A program made the position numbers and the translations under genes. This document shows positions 1 to 7,864 of a DNA stretch of 33,980 nucleotides, one piece after another; the first letter of the stretch is position 1; every line of letters starts with the position of its first letter. The notes below the pieces were generated by a model that ran no database searches, was not told where the DNA came from, and was given only the letters and a program-made list of their open reading frames with translations. Origin of the DNA: Prevotella sp. (GTDB lineage: Bacteria; Bacteroidota; Bacteroidia; Bacteroidales; Bacteroidaceae); assembly GCA_022774105.1 (NCBI GenBank), contig JALFNY010000067.1, positions 1-33,980 on the forward strand. Direction: 5' to 3'.

Positions 1-264
1 GAGAAGGTAGCAGCACAGAGTGCACGTCTCGCTACGGACAGTGAAGAGATGGAAAACCTTAATCGTACCCTCACTGGAATAAGCAGAGTATATGAGATGC
101 AACTTAAATCCGCATCACAACAAATCACCACACAGGACGAAATCAACGAGCAGACACGTCGTATGGCACAGCAAATACAGGAGTTGAATACCATATATAC
201 ACGCATGATAGAGGCCATGACAGTGAATATGAACCCACTGCAGACAGCCAAAAACGCTAACTAA
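1..264 (+). CDS. gldL: GldL/PorL C-terminal part (type IX secretion motor protein), 5' end outside window
   Basis: The reading frame is open from the first base and ends with TAA at 262-264, giving 87 residues of a protein that starts upstream of the window. The visible part is polar and helical with heptad-like spacing (for example MENLNRTLTGISRVYEMQ), as in the cytoplasmic coiled-coil tail of GldL/PorL. The family's two N-terminal membrane helices are not in the window. GldL pairs with GldM to form the proton-driven inner-membrane motor of the type IX secretion and gliding system. Identity rests mainly on position: the stop lies 26 bases before gldM, in the conserved order gldK-L-M-N. The internal ATG at 49 is not a plausible true start, because homologous-looking coding sequence continues upstream of it. 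Confidence 0.85.
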   Translation, partial: EKVAAQSARLATDSEEMENLNRTLTGISRVYEMQLKSASQQITTQDEINEQTRRMAQQIQELNTIYTRMIEAMTVNMNPLQTAKNAN

Positions 265-290
265 GACGTGGCAATCAAGTTAATAATGAC

Positions 291-1841
291 ATGGCAATAA
301 AGAAGAAACCCATATCTCCACGCCAGAAAATGATCAACCTTATGTACGTTGTTCTGATGGCGTTGCTTGCTATGAACGTCTCAACTGAGGTGCTTAACGG
401 GTTCTCTATCGTTGAAGAAGGGCTGAATCGCTCTACTGATAACGTGTTCAAAGAGAATATACGCATCTATGATAACTTTGAGACGCAGATGAAGAGCAAC
501 CCTCAGAAGACACGAGTATGGTATGCAAAGGCGCAGGAAGTGAAGAAAATGAGTGATGAACTCTACTATTTCGCAGAGCAACTGAAATGTGCTATCGTGA
601 AAGAAGCGGACGGAGAAGAGGGGGATATAAATAACATACGTAACAGAGAGGACCTTGAAGCCGCTGCACAAGTGATGTTATCACCAGGCAAAGGCAAAGG
701 CCCTAAGTTGCAAAATATGATAGAGGACTACCGTTTCCGTATGAGTAACCTGCTCAATGACGAACGGTTGAAGAAGATAATCAATAGCAATTTCAATACG
801 GACGTGTCTGAAACGGCAAGAGCAACGGGCAAGAACTGGCAGGAATATATGTTTGAGAGTATGCCAGTAGCCGCTGCTGTGACGCTACTTTCAAAGCTTC
901 AGAATGACGTTAGATATGCTGAGGGAGAGGTATTGCACGCTCTTATCAGCAATGTTGACGTCAAAGACATACGAGTTAACAAACTCACCGCCTTCGTAAT
1001 ACCCAATGCACAGACTGTGGTGCGTGGCGACCGGTTCTCTGCCAAGATAGTGATGGCAGCGATAGACACCACACAACAGCCACGAATTTATATCGGAGGA
1101 CGTGAGGTTAACTTGCATAACAACACCTACGAGTTCACAACGGGCAAGACAGGTGACTTCACTCTTGGTGGATATATGACCATGCTTGATGGTAATGGCG
1201 ATATTATCCGCCGTGACTTTACTCAGAAATACACCGTTGTTGACCCCTCCGCAACGGTTTCCGCAGACCTTATGAACGTGTTATACGCAGGATATACCAA
1301 CCCGATCAGCGTCTCAATACCTGGTGTTCCGCTCAACAAAGTGACGGCAACGATGTCTGGTGGCACTTTCACCCCTGTCGGGCCAGGTAAGTATATAGCC
1401 AAACCCGCAGCGGTAGGAAAGGATGTTACCATCACTGTTTCAAGCCTAATGACCGGCAAACCGCAGCAGATGGGGCAGTTTACCTTCCGTGTTCGCAAGT
1501 TACCTGACCCTACTGCTTATATACAGGTGGGCGATACGCGCTTCAAGGGCGGCGGTATAGCAAAGGGCTCGCTACTCGGTGCCACGGGAATAAAGGCTGC
1601 AATAGACGACGGACTGCTTGACATTGAGTTCAAGGTGATAGGTTTTGAGGCCGTATTCTTTGATAATATGGGCAACGCAGTGCCGATAGTGAGCAACGGA
1701 GCAGCCTTCTCTGCAAGGCAGATGGAAACTTTCCGCAAGTTGTCACGCTCTAAACGCTTTTACATTTCACGCATCAGTGCCATTGGACCAGACGGCATTA
1801 CCCGTCAGTTACCAGCGTCAATGGAGGTAATTATAAAGTAA
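291..1841 (+). CDS. gldM: GldM/PorM, type IX secretion inner-membrane/periplasmic motor subunit
   Basis: The 516-residue product has a short basic N-terminus and one membrane helix at about residues 14-31 (MINLMYVVLMALLAMNVS). A long periplasmic part follows: helical at about 35-220, then beta-rich domains to the C-terminus. Length and layout match GldM/PorM, whose dimer spans from the GldL motor in the inner membrane to the GldK/GldN ring at the outer membrane and passes on energy for type IX secretion. The gene lies between gldL (26-base gap) and gldN (18-base gap) on the same strand, so the three are probably cotranscribed. No frameshift or missing segment is apparent. The call is strong from the N-terminal signature plus synteny. 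Confidence 0.95.
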   Translation: MAIKKKPISPRQKMINLMYVVLMALLAMNVSTEVLNGFSIVEEGLNRSTDNVFKENIRIYDNFETQMKSNPQKTRVWYAKAQEVKKMSDELYYFAEQLKCAIVKEADGEEGDINNIRNREDLEAAAQVMLSPGKGKGPKLQNMIEDYRFRMSNLLNDERLKKIINSNFNTDVSETARATGKNWQEYMFESMPVAAAVTLLSKLQNDVRYAEGEVLHALISNVDVKDIRVNKLTAFVIPNAQTVVRGDRFSAKIVMAAIDTTQQPRIYIGGREVNLHNNTYEFTTGKTGDFTLGGYMTMLDGNGDIIRRDFTQKYTVVDPSATVSADLMNVLYAGYTNPISVSIPGVPLNKVTATMSGGTFTPVGPGKYIAKPAAVGKDVTITVSSLMTGKPQQMGQFTFRVRKLPDPTAYIQVGDTRFKGGGIAKGSLLGATGIKAAIDDGLLDIEFKVIGFEAVFFDNMGNAVPIVSNGAAFSARQMETFRKLSRSKRFYISRISAIGPDGITRQLPASMEVIIK

Positions 1842-1859
1842 AAAATCCCCAACAGAAGT

Positions 1860-2969
1860 ATGATCAAGCATATAAAAGCAATCGCATTTATCGGTGTTCT
1901 CGCCTTCTCTGCCCTGCAAGCAGTGGCACAGCCGGCCGCAAGACGCACCCAGCAACAGAAGGCTGGGCAGAAAACCTCCGTCCAGAACGCACTTACTACA
2001 AGGGCACAAATATCTTTTCCTACTGCCCAGAAGATGCAGGAGGACGTGGTATGGAGACGTGATATTTACCGTGAGATAGACCTTACGCATGGTGAGAACT
2101 CTGGTCTTTACTATCCGGTGGAGCCTGTTGGTTCTCAGATGAACCTCTTTACATATCTCTTCAAACTCGTACTGTCGGGGCAGTTGAAGGCCTACGAGTA
2201 TCGTCTTGACGGCAACGAGTCCTTTGAGGCCGATGCAGTTGTCAAGCCATTAGCACTGCTTGACAACTACCATATATATTATGAGCGCAAGGATGGCAGG
2301 CTGAAACTTGACAATTCAGACATACCCTCAGCCGAGGTAAAATCGTATTACGTCAAGGAGTCGGCCTACTATGACCAGGTTACGGCCACTTTCCATACCA
2401 AGGTCATAGCCCTTTGCCCTGTAATGTCACGTGATGACGATTTCGGAGACGGTGTTTCAAAATACCCACTTTTCTGGGTTAAGTATGACGATGCAGCGCC
2501 ATTCCTCACCAAACTCACTATTATGACCAGTGACATAAATAACGCTGCCATGATGAGTGTTGACGATTACTTTGTGAAAAATATGTATGCCGGCACCATA
2601 TACAAAACCAACAACCGTCTGGGTAAGACCCTTGCGCAGTACGGTTCTGCTGCCAGTGCCGCCTCAAAGGACGATGCTGGCATAGGCGTTGAGCCCTCTG
2701 ATTCCGCCATGTTGAAAGCACAAAGGCGCATAGAGGGTGAACTTAAGAAGTTCGAGGAGAACATCTGGGGCGATAAGGCACGCAAGGATTCCCTCGATTC
2801 CATAGCAAAGGCAGAGGCTGCCAACCCCAAGGCTGCCAAGAAAGCGGCAAAGGCTAACCGCCGTGCCAATGCTGATAAGTCAGCCACTGTGAGCAAAAAG
2901 ACAAAGACACGCACATCATCCTCTGCGCCTTCCGCTGCAAGGGTCAGCGTCAGAAGGCAGAGACACTAA
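1860..2969 (+). CDS. gldN: GldN/PorN, type IX secretion periplasmic ring protein
   Basis: The 369-residue product starts with a signal peptide (hydrophobic about residues 6-22, cleavage probably after AVAQ). A conserved core follows (about 40-260) with the family-like segment VVWRRDIYREIDL near residue 62. In Por systems GldN/PorN binds the GldK/PorK lipoprotein to form the large periplasmic ring around the secretion pore. The last roughly 75 residues are low-complexity and rich in Ala, Lys and Arg (KAAKKAAKANRRA and similar), a basic tail outside the core fold. The gene begins 18 bases after gldM and is followed after 20 bases by a small outer-membrane barrel, so all belong to one operon ending at the hairpin at 3623-3659. 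Confidence 0.93.
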   Translation: MIKHIKAIAFIGVLAFSALQAVAQPAARRTQQQKAGQKTSVQNALTTRAQISFPTAQKMQEDVVWRRDIYREIDLTHGENSGLYYPVEPVGSQMNLFTYLFKLVLSGQLKAYEYRLDGNESFEADAVVKPLALLDNYHIYYERKDGRLKLDNSDIPSAEVKSYYVKESAYYDQVTATFHTKVIALCPVMSRDDDFGDGVSKYPLFWVKYDDAAPFLTKLTIMTSDINNAAMMSVDDYFVKNMYAGTIYKTNNRLGKTLAQYGSAASAASKDDAGIGVEPSDSAMLKAQRRIEGELKKFEENIWGDKARKDSLDSIAKAEAANPKAAKKAAKANRRANADKSATVSKKTKTRTSSSAPSAARVSVRRQRH

Positions 2970-2989
2970 TCACTATAAGCAACAAAACT

Positions 2990-3574
2990 ATGATTAAGAA
3001 GGCATTATCCCTTTTCGTTATCGCAGCGGCGCTGCTCGTAACCATGCCTGCAAAGGCTCAGATCAAGTTCGGTATCCGTGGCGGTGCCAACCTTGTCAAC
3101 ATGAAGTTTACCAATGCAACGTTTGACAAGAGCAACCGTGCCGGCTTCTATGTAGGTCCAACTGTTAAGTTCACTGTCCCTATCGTGGGGCTCAGTGTTG
3201 ATGCTTCTGCTCTCTATGATGAGAAAACCGCTGAGGTAGATGGGCAGACTATGAAGGCACAGTCCATTGACATACCTCTCAATGTGCGCTATGGCGTAGG
3301 TCTCAGTTCTGTTGCCAACGTCTTTCTCTTCGCCGGACCACAGTTCGGTTTCAACATCGCCAGTGACAAAAAACTTTACAACAGTGCCAGCGAGTGGACT
3401 TGGAGGTCAAGCAATGTCAGTGTAAACGTAGGTGTAGGCTGCACTGTTTTCAATCATATCGAGTTGAAAGCCAACTATAATATCGCCTGCACCAAGTCTG
3501 GTGAGGTTAGTAACAACAGCAGCGTTTCAGCCAAATACAACTCTTGGCAACTCGGCATGGCATATTACTTCTAA
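2990..3574 (+). CDS. Small outer-membrane beta-barrel protein (PorT/OMP_b-brl-like)
   Basis: The 194-residue protein has a signal peptide (cleavage after PAKAQ, about residue 24). An alternating hydrophobic/polar pattern follows, typical of an eight-strand outer-membrane barrel. It opens with the Bacteroidetes barrel signature IKFGIRGGANLVNMKF and ends in an aromatic terminal strand (WQLGMAYYF) suited to BAM-dependent insertion. The family includes PorT of the type IX system but also many unrelated small porin-like proteins. Placement 20 bases after gldN suggests, but does not prove, a link to secretion. A strong terminator lies about 50 bases downstream, making this the last gene of the gld operon. 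Confidence 0.8.
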   Translation: MIKKALSLFVIAAALLVTMPAKAQIKFGIRGGANLVNMKFTNATFDKSNRAGFYVGPTVKFTVPIVGLSVDASALYDEKTAEVDGQTMKAQSIDIPLNVRYGVGLSSVANVFLFAGPQFGFNIASDKKLYNSASEWTWRSSNVSVNVGVGCTVFNHIELKANYNIACTKSGEVSNNSSVSAKYNSWQLGMAYYF

Positions 3575-3622
3575 TCTCATAGGCCTCTAATAGAGGAAAT
3601 ATTCCAGCCATTCCATAAACGT

Positions 3623-3665
3623 AACATTGCCTGACAACATTGTGTTGTCAGGCAATGTTGTGTTT
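3623..3665 (+). terminator. Rho-independent terminator of the gldLMN operon
   Basis: A perfect 16-bp inverted repeat pairs 3623-3638 (AACATTGCCTGACAAC) with 3644-3659 around a 5-base loop. It is followed by GTGTTTT. It lies about 50 bases after the stop of the last gene in the gld operon. Confidence 0.9.
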
Positions 3666-4002
3666 TATCCCAAATCGGTCGTTATATTCTTGTTCCTCTT
3701 GCGTAACCATTTGCCAGTTTGTATCATGGTTCATCGAAGGTGTAGCAGGCTTTGTTGAGTTGAAGCGTGGCGCAAGATGGCGCATTGATGAGCGTAGGGG
3801 AGCAGAAAAGCCACGGTGATAAGGTAAAGAGAGTTGTCTGCGTTCTGATGACCAATTTGGGTTGCATCAGGTCATGTAACATGCATATACGAAAACTCCC
3901 ACTTCTCACTTCCCGAGCAAGGAAGAAAGAGGTGGGATGTTTTTGTTTCTTTACGCTGTCATTTTCTGATACCTGCTTTGGCAGGTAAGAATAGAGATGC
4001 CT
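3660..4002. other. Gene-free stretch with a second terminator-like hairpin
   Basis: About 340 bases separate the gld operon terminator from the stop codon of the minus-strand receptor gene. Short open frames exist (for example 3767-3988 plus) but have no recognisable protein character. A plus-strand stem-loop pairs 3898-3913 (CCCACTTCTCACTTCC) with 3921-3936 (three mismatches) and is followed by a T run at 3940-3944. A smaller 6-bp hairpin lies at 3971-3986 (ACCTGC-TTTG-GCAGGT), just beyond the receptor's stop. I see no clear promoter, and no tmRNA, RNase P or SRP RNA signature. The stretch could hold an unrecognised small RNA, or the hairpins may simply act in 3' ends. Confidence 0.4.
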
Positions 4003-6069
4003 TTACTTTCCTATCTTGATTTTTGCGCCAGCCATCAGCCAGAAGCCGGGTTGTGACACGTTGCCAAGGTCGTAATAGCGGTATGAGGTCACGTTATTCA
4101 TGGCTATTGACAACTCGTAACGTGGCTTGGTCCACATCAGTTTCACGTCAAGCAGTCCGAAGGGAGCGTATGGTTTAGATACGCCGGTGGACTTATTATT
4201 CTCGTATATGATGTAACTCCCCATGCGTTGCTGCCATCTGAAGTTCCATGTCGCCGTCAGGCAACCCACTATCCTGTGGTCAATGCCAGCCACAAACTTG
4301 TGGCGCAGATACTCCATGGCGTAGTTTGACTTAAAGAACTCCACGTCGTCCTTACGTTCTTGGTCAATGTAGGCATATCCAATCCTTAGTCTTGTCACTG
4401 CGTTCTGTGCCCATATCTCCTGTGGAAGCAGGCTGATGTTCACCTCGTAACCACGGTTGTCCAGTTTGAAGTTGGCTGAGTGGTATATGTCTGTGGCCGA
4501 GTACATCACCCAGTCTATCATGTCTGTCCCCCAATCATAGAATCCTGTCAGTCTGGCCTCTATGCCTTTGCTGCGATACTGTGCCCCTATTCTCAGCGAC
4601 TGTGTTTTCTCTGGTTTCAGGTCTTTGTTGCCTTCCTGTGTTGGTGACTTGTAGAATAGGTCTGTAAAGGTAGGCATACGGAACGCCATGTTCCATGATG
4701 CCGTCATCTTCCACGCCTTTGTCGGGCGGTAACTCATGTCTATGCCGGGATAAAGGCGGAATGAGGAGTTATAGGCCGTGTTCATGTTTGCCACCATTCC
4801 TATTGAGGCAGTGAAGCGGTTGAGCAGTATGTTGTGCTCTATGAAGTAACTTACGTCGGTACGTTGTTCACGCTTTGTATAGTTTTTGTCACCGTGTCCC
4901 GCCACTGTCACGTATTCATTCTCCTGCAATGGCCTGCCGAGGTTGGTTGACAGTATTCCCTCCTGCCTCACGTCTGCGCCAAAGGCTGTGCGTCCCAGCC
5001 GCCAGTCGGTGTATGCGGTGATGGAGATGCCATATACATCCGTACGGTGGAAGTTCTCACCTGCCGCCATTCCGCGCGTCAGTTGGAAGTGGTCGTAGGA
5101 ACGGTTCCAATACAGTGTGGGTACTATGTGTACCGTTCTCCCCCCTGCCAGCGTTGTGGTGGCATCGGCGTTTACTGCTGCGAATATTCTCGCATTGCTC
5201 TCATACTGGTTTGGGTAGGCTGCGGAGTAAAAGGTGTTGGCACCGTAACGCATGGTGCTCATGCCGAGTTGCCATGACAGTGTCAGGTTGCCATCGTAAC
5301 TACCTTGATAAAAAGCCTGTGACTTACGGAAGTAGGAGTTGTCTGTTCCGCCGTCGCTCTGCTTGTATCCGGCTGACAGACTGTTGCTTGTCATTCCGCT
5401 TTTTACGCTGCCTCTGGCCGTCATGCCGAATGTACCATAACTTCCTCCCTCTGCTGACACGCTGCCACCAGTGTTCTCTTTGCCGCGGGTGACAATGTTT
5501 ATTGCACCGTTGAAGGCCGAAGCACCAAACACACGTGATGATGCACCCTCAATAATCTCGATGCGAACAATGTCGTCTAATGAAACGGGGAAGTCGGCAC
5601 TGAGGTGTCCTGTCTGCGGGTTGCTGATGTTGACACCGTTAAGTAGAATAGCAACCTGGTCGTATGTGCCGCCGCCAATGGAAATGTCCGTCTGTACACC
5701 AAAGCCACCTCGCTGCCGGACATCCACGCCGGTGACTGTCTTTAATAGGTCATTAACGCTCTCTACCGCCGCACGCTGTATCTCGTCGCGTGTGATGACA
5801 GAGACAATTTTTGCCGCCTCTGCCTGTGTGAGGGGGGCTCTGGAACCTGTCACCACGACCTCGTCGAGTTTCAGTTCCGTGCGTTGCAGGGTGTCGTCAG
5901 CCTTCTCCGTCTGCACACTCACGCCCTCTGCACGGGCATTAGAGAGTGTGGCAACGCTGAGAGTGCCGATGACAACTTCGCGTCCAAGGCATGAGAAGAG
6001 GGCATAACCCTTTCTTGTAAAGTGCTTGAAGCAAAGACTGCTACGCTGTTCAAAAGTTGTCTTTTGCAT
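4003..6069 (-). CDS. TonB-dependent outer-membrane receptor, BtuB-like
   Basis: The 688-residue protein has a long N-terminal export region. About 47 residues precede mature sequence, including GREVVIGTLSVATLSNARAEG, an extended leader type I associate with a Bacteroidales receptor group. A TonB-box-like DEVVVTGSRAPL follows near residue 70, then the plug domain (about 80-200, with LLNGVNISNPQTGHLSADFP and SRVFGASAFNGAINIVT) and a 22-strand-type barrel to the C-terminus. It would import a scarce nutrient using TonB-ExbBD energy. Annotation pipelines often call this group BtuB, but I see no cobalamin riboswitch and no B12 genes nearby, so the substrate is open. Where I would expect Arg, the plug has SIGGGTYDQ instead of SIRGG. 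A -7 box lies at 6125-6132. Confidence 0.85.
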   Translation of the reverse strand: MQKTTFEQRSSLCFKHFTRKGYALFSCLGREVVIGTLSVATLSNARAEGVSVQTEKADDTLQRTELKLDEVVVTGSRAPLTQAEAAKIVSVITRDEIQRAAVESVNDLLKTVTGVDVRQRGGFGVQTDISIGGGTYDQVAILLNGVNISNPQTGHLSADFPVSLDDIVRIEIIEGASSRVFGASAFNGAINIVTRGKENTGGSVSAEGGSYGTFGMTARGSVKSGMTSNSLSAGYKQSDGGTDNSYFRKSQAFYQGSYDGNLTLSWQLGMSTMRYGANTFYSAAYPNQYESNARIFAAVNADATTTLAGGRTVHIVPTLYWNRSYDHFQLTRGMAAGENFHRTDVYGISITAYTDWRLGRTAFGADVRQEGILSTNLGRPLQENEYVTVAGHGDKNYTKREQRTDVSYFIEHNILLNRFTASIGMVANMNTAYNSSFRLYPGIDMSYRPTKAWKMTASWNMAFRMPTFTDLFYKSPTQEGNKDLKPEKTQSLRIGAQYRSKGIEARLTGFYDWGTDMIDWVMYSATDIYHSANFKLDNRGYEVNISLLPQEIWAQNAVTRLRIGYAYIDQERKDDVEFFKSNYAMEYLRHKFVAGIDHRIVGCLTATWNFRWQQRMGSYIIYENNKSTGVSKPYAPFGLLDVKLMWTKPRYELSIAMNNVTSYRYYDLGNVSQPGFWLMAGAKIKIGK

Positions 6070-6097
6070 TGTTTTGTTGAAATTAATAATTAATAAA

Positions 6098-6132
6098 CCG
6101 CTTGCCGATAACGGTAAGCGGCTGCAAAGTTA
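6098..6132 (-). promoter_or_regulatory. Promoter and overlapping dyad of the TonB-dependent receptor
   Basis: Read on the minus strand, a Bacteroidetes -7 box TAACTTTG occupies 6132-6125. Directly downstream is a 10-bp inverted repeat (6098-6107 CCGCTTGCCG against 6112-6121, one G-T pair, 4-base loop). The expected transcription start, a few bases after the -7 box, falls at or inside this dyad. It could therefore be an operator or a hairpin at the very 5' end of the mRNA. The start codon is about 50 bases away. Confidence 0.55.
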
Positions 6133-6179
6133 CGAAAAAAAAGCGGTTCTACAAAGCGTTTGTTAATAAATCGCAAACC

Positions 6180-6260
6180 AATCAGCACCTGATTACCCTG
6201 CAATCAGGTGCTGATTACATTGCAAATAGGTGCTGATTATAACGTAATCAGGTGCTGATT
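6180..6260. repeat. Tetrad repeat array 1 (4 x 15-bp near-palindrome, 22-bp period)
   Basis: Units start at 6180, 6202, 6224 and 6246, exactly 22 bases apart. Unit 1 is AATCAGCACCTGATT, the reverse complement of units 2 and 4 (AATCAGGTGCTGATT). Unit 3 is AAATAGGTGCTGATT. The 7-base spacers are ACCCTGC, ACATTGC and ATAACGT. Each unit is itself a 6-bp inverted repeat around a GTG/CAC centre. The array lies about 36 bases beyond the EamA gene's stop and upstream of the receptor promoter. No fifth unit is visible on either side. Confidence 0.95.
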
Positions 6261-6296
6261 GTTTGTAGTCTGACGGAGGTTGCTACGGTTAGTGTA

Positions 6297-7202
6297 TTAA
6301 CAACGTTTCTTCCATGTCAGCATAGCCACGGATATAAGTATAAGCAGTCCTCCGCTGACAGTGGCTGTTCCGCACGCTTCCCCTAACAGAGCCACGCCTA
6401 CCACCATTGCCGTTAGTGGTTCAAAAGCACCGAGAATGGCCACGATGGTGGTGTCAATGAGGCGCAACGCCATGGTGATGCAGATGTTGCTGAATGCCGT
6501 TGGCAGCAGTCCGAGCAGCAACAGGTTCACCCATGAGGCCGTGTCGCTGACGGGGTGTATGCCTCCCTCCACGAGAAGAGTGTAGAGTGCCACATAGATA
6601 AAGGCGTTGAAGAAAATGTAGAAGGTCAGTTTCAGACTTGGCATCTTGCTGATTCTCAGTCGTGGAAGCATCACAAGGTATATGCCGTAGCCTATGCCTG
6701 AGCACAGACCGAGGAATATTCCCCATGCAGAAAACCGCGCATCATCAGCAAAAAAGCCAGACAACAGCATCACACCGAGTGTGGCAAGCACTATGGCTGC
6801 GCCCTTTTTCAGCGACAGCCGCTCGTGGAGGAAGAGCAGACCTATCACCGTACACCATATAGGATTAGTGTATATGAGTGACGTTGCCACGCCGGAGGAG
6901 ATGTAGTCATAACTCATAAAGAGCGTGAAGGCGCAGATGATATATAGCAGTGAGAGCAGTGATATACGCCAGAAGTCACCCCATGATATGCGCAGTGACA
7001 CCTGACGGTATAGCAGGAAGGCCAGCATAAAGATGGCACCAAAGAGAAAACGGTAGAGAATGATGCTGCAATAGCCCATGCCTGCGGCTATTACCGGAAT
7101 GGTGAAAAGCGGTATCAGTCCGAAGGACGCACCAGAAGCGATGGCGAGAAAGAATCCCCATCCCTGACCCGCCGATGTCAGGGAGCGGCTGTTGTTATCC
7201 AT
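6297..7202 (-). CDS. EamA-family (DMT) inner-membrane transporter
   Basis: The 301-residue product is almost wholly hydrophobic, with about ten predicted membrane helices in two repeated halves (about 15-140 and 165-295). This is the duplicated EamA arrangement of drug/metabolite transporters. Family members move small metabolites or amino acids. Substrate cannot be read from sequence. Typical landmarks are FGLIPLFTIPVIAAGM in the first helix region and LLPTAFSNICITMALRLID with LGAFEPLTAMVVGVALLGE in the second half. The start at 7202 lies 43 bases after the stop of an upstream lipoprotein gene on the same strand, so the two are probably cotranscribed. Repeat array 1 begins about 36 bases past its stop. 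Confidence 0.85.
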   Translation of the reverse strand: MDNNSRSLTSAGQGWGFFLAIASGASFGLIPLFTIPVIAAGMGYCSIILYRFLFGAIFMLAFLLYRQVSLRISWGDFWRISLLSLLYIICAFTLFMSYDYISSGVATSLIYTNPIWCTVIGLLFLHERLSLKKGAAIVLATLGVMLLSGFFADDARFSAWGIFLGLCSGIGYGIYLVMLPRLRISKMPSLKLTFYIFFNAFIYVALYTLLVEGGIHPVSDTASWVNLLLLGLLPTAFSNICITMALRLIDTTIVAILGAFEPLTAMVVGVALLGEACGTATVSGGLLILISVAMLTWKKRC

Positions 7203-7245
7203 TTATAATCGGTTGTTAAGTCTTTTTATGTTCTGTCCTGCCACA

Positions 7246-7683
7246 CTATTGCTGTGGGGAGGCCGCTGTCGGCTCGCTGGAAGCATTGACATTGCCACCG
7301 CCGTTGGGCGCATACTTATATACAGCATTAACAAATTGCTTTATGATGTAGTTCTGTGTGGCCATGTCGCCAATACTCTCCGCATTTCTCTTGATATATG
7401 ACAGCAGGGCGTTGGTATATATGCGCAGGGTGTATCTGTCGTTAGTCTGAACAAAATAGTCTATATTGTCCAGCCCCTCTTGACACAATGCCGCGGCAGA
7501 CTGTATGTCATTGTCGCGCAACATCACAGTGAGGTCACGCTCCATGACACTCGCTATCTCAATGATGCCTGCCGAATCAGGCTTCTCCAGATACGTAGTG
7601 TCATGCTCAGAATCCTGCCCTGCCTTGCCGCCACACGACAAAAACAGCAGGGAAAACATAAGGCAGAAAAGGTAATGTCTCAT
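7246..7683 (-). CDS. Small lipoprotein of unknown function
   Basis: The 145-residue product has a lipoprotein signal: a hydrophobic stretch at residues 4-16 followed by LSC with the lipidated Cys at 17 and GGK after it. The mature part is predicted helical (about 40-125) with no motif I recognise. The tail is rich in Asn, Ser, Ala and Pro. It would be anchored in the envelope facing the periplasm or cell surface. It precedes the EamA transporter by 43 bases, and a -7 box lies about 115 bases upstream, so it probably heads a two-gene transcript. I assign no function. Confidence 0.7.
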   Translation of the reverse strand: MRHYLFCLMFSLLFLSCGGKAGQDSEHDTTYLEKPDSAGIIEIASVMERDLTVMLRDNDIQSAAALCQEGLDNIDYFVQTNDRYTLRIYTNALLSYIKRNAESIGDMATQNYIIKQFVNAVYKYAPNGGGNVNASSEPTAASPQQ

Positions 7684-7721
7684 AGTTGTAAACAGTTTTA
7701 TACAGTGAATGTACCGCCCGG

Positions 7722-7806
7722 GGCCCCCATGCCTGACACCGTGGCATGCGGGCCACAGTGCAGAGGGCAGCGGGGTATCTTACAATCCGAATCCTTTGCA
7801 AAGATA
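7722..7806 (-). promoter_or_regulatory. Promoter and GC-rich leader hairpin of the lipoprotein-EamA transcript
   Basis: On the minus strand a -7 box TATCTTTG sits at 7806-7799, about 115 bases before the lipoprotein start codon. Within the leader, 7722-7733 pairs with 7743-7754 in a 12-bp stem with one mismatch and a 9-base loop. The stem is much more GC-rich than its surroundings. The hairpin could stabilise the mRNA or act as a regulatory structure. No known riboswitch class is recognisable. Confidence 0.5.
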
Positions 7807-7848
7807 ACAAAAAAAGACGAATAACTTGGTGGAATGGATTTTTTTTTT

Positions 7849-7856
7849 TAACTTTG
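7849..7856 (+). promoter_or_regulatory. Promoter -7 box of the GNAT/FemAB-like gene
   Basis: The sequence TAACTTTG is preceded by TTG at 7826-7828, about 20 bases upstream. It ends only 8 bases before the ATG at 7865, so the mRNA would have almost no leader. The box lies downstream of an in-frame ATG at 7826, which argues against that longer start. It is divergent from the minus-strand promoter at 7799-7806. Confidence 0.7.
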
Positions 7857-7864
7857 CCGTTAAA

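Noticed and set aside
3767..3988. Possible 73-residue gene in the gap after the gld operon
   Set aside because: It has no promoter box, signal peptide or domain, runs through a terminator hairpin and lies in an otherwise gene-free stretch.
5471..6007. Plus-strand open frames opposite the TonB-dependent receptor
   Set aside because: The receptor's plug motifs occupy this region on the minus strand, and the plus-strand product is rich in Thr, Ser and Arg without domains.
6180..6260. CRISPR array reading of the four-unit repeats
   Set aside because: Units are only 15 bp, spacers are a constant 7 bp, arrays always hold four units and no cas genes are present. CRISPR spacers are about 25-40 bp.
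6070..6296. Cobalamin riboswitch ahead of the BtuB-like receptor
   Set aside because: The leader from the -7 box to the start codon is only about 50 bases, too short, and no B12-box sequence is visible.
7826..7864. Upstream start for the GNAT/FemAB-like gene
   Set aside because: The -7 promoter box at 7849-7856 lies inside this extension, so an mRNA from it cannot include the ATG at 7826.
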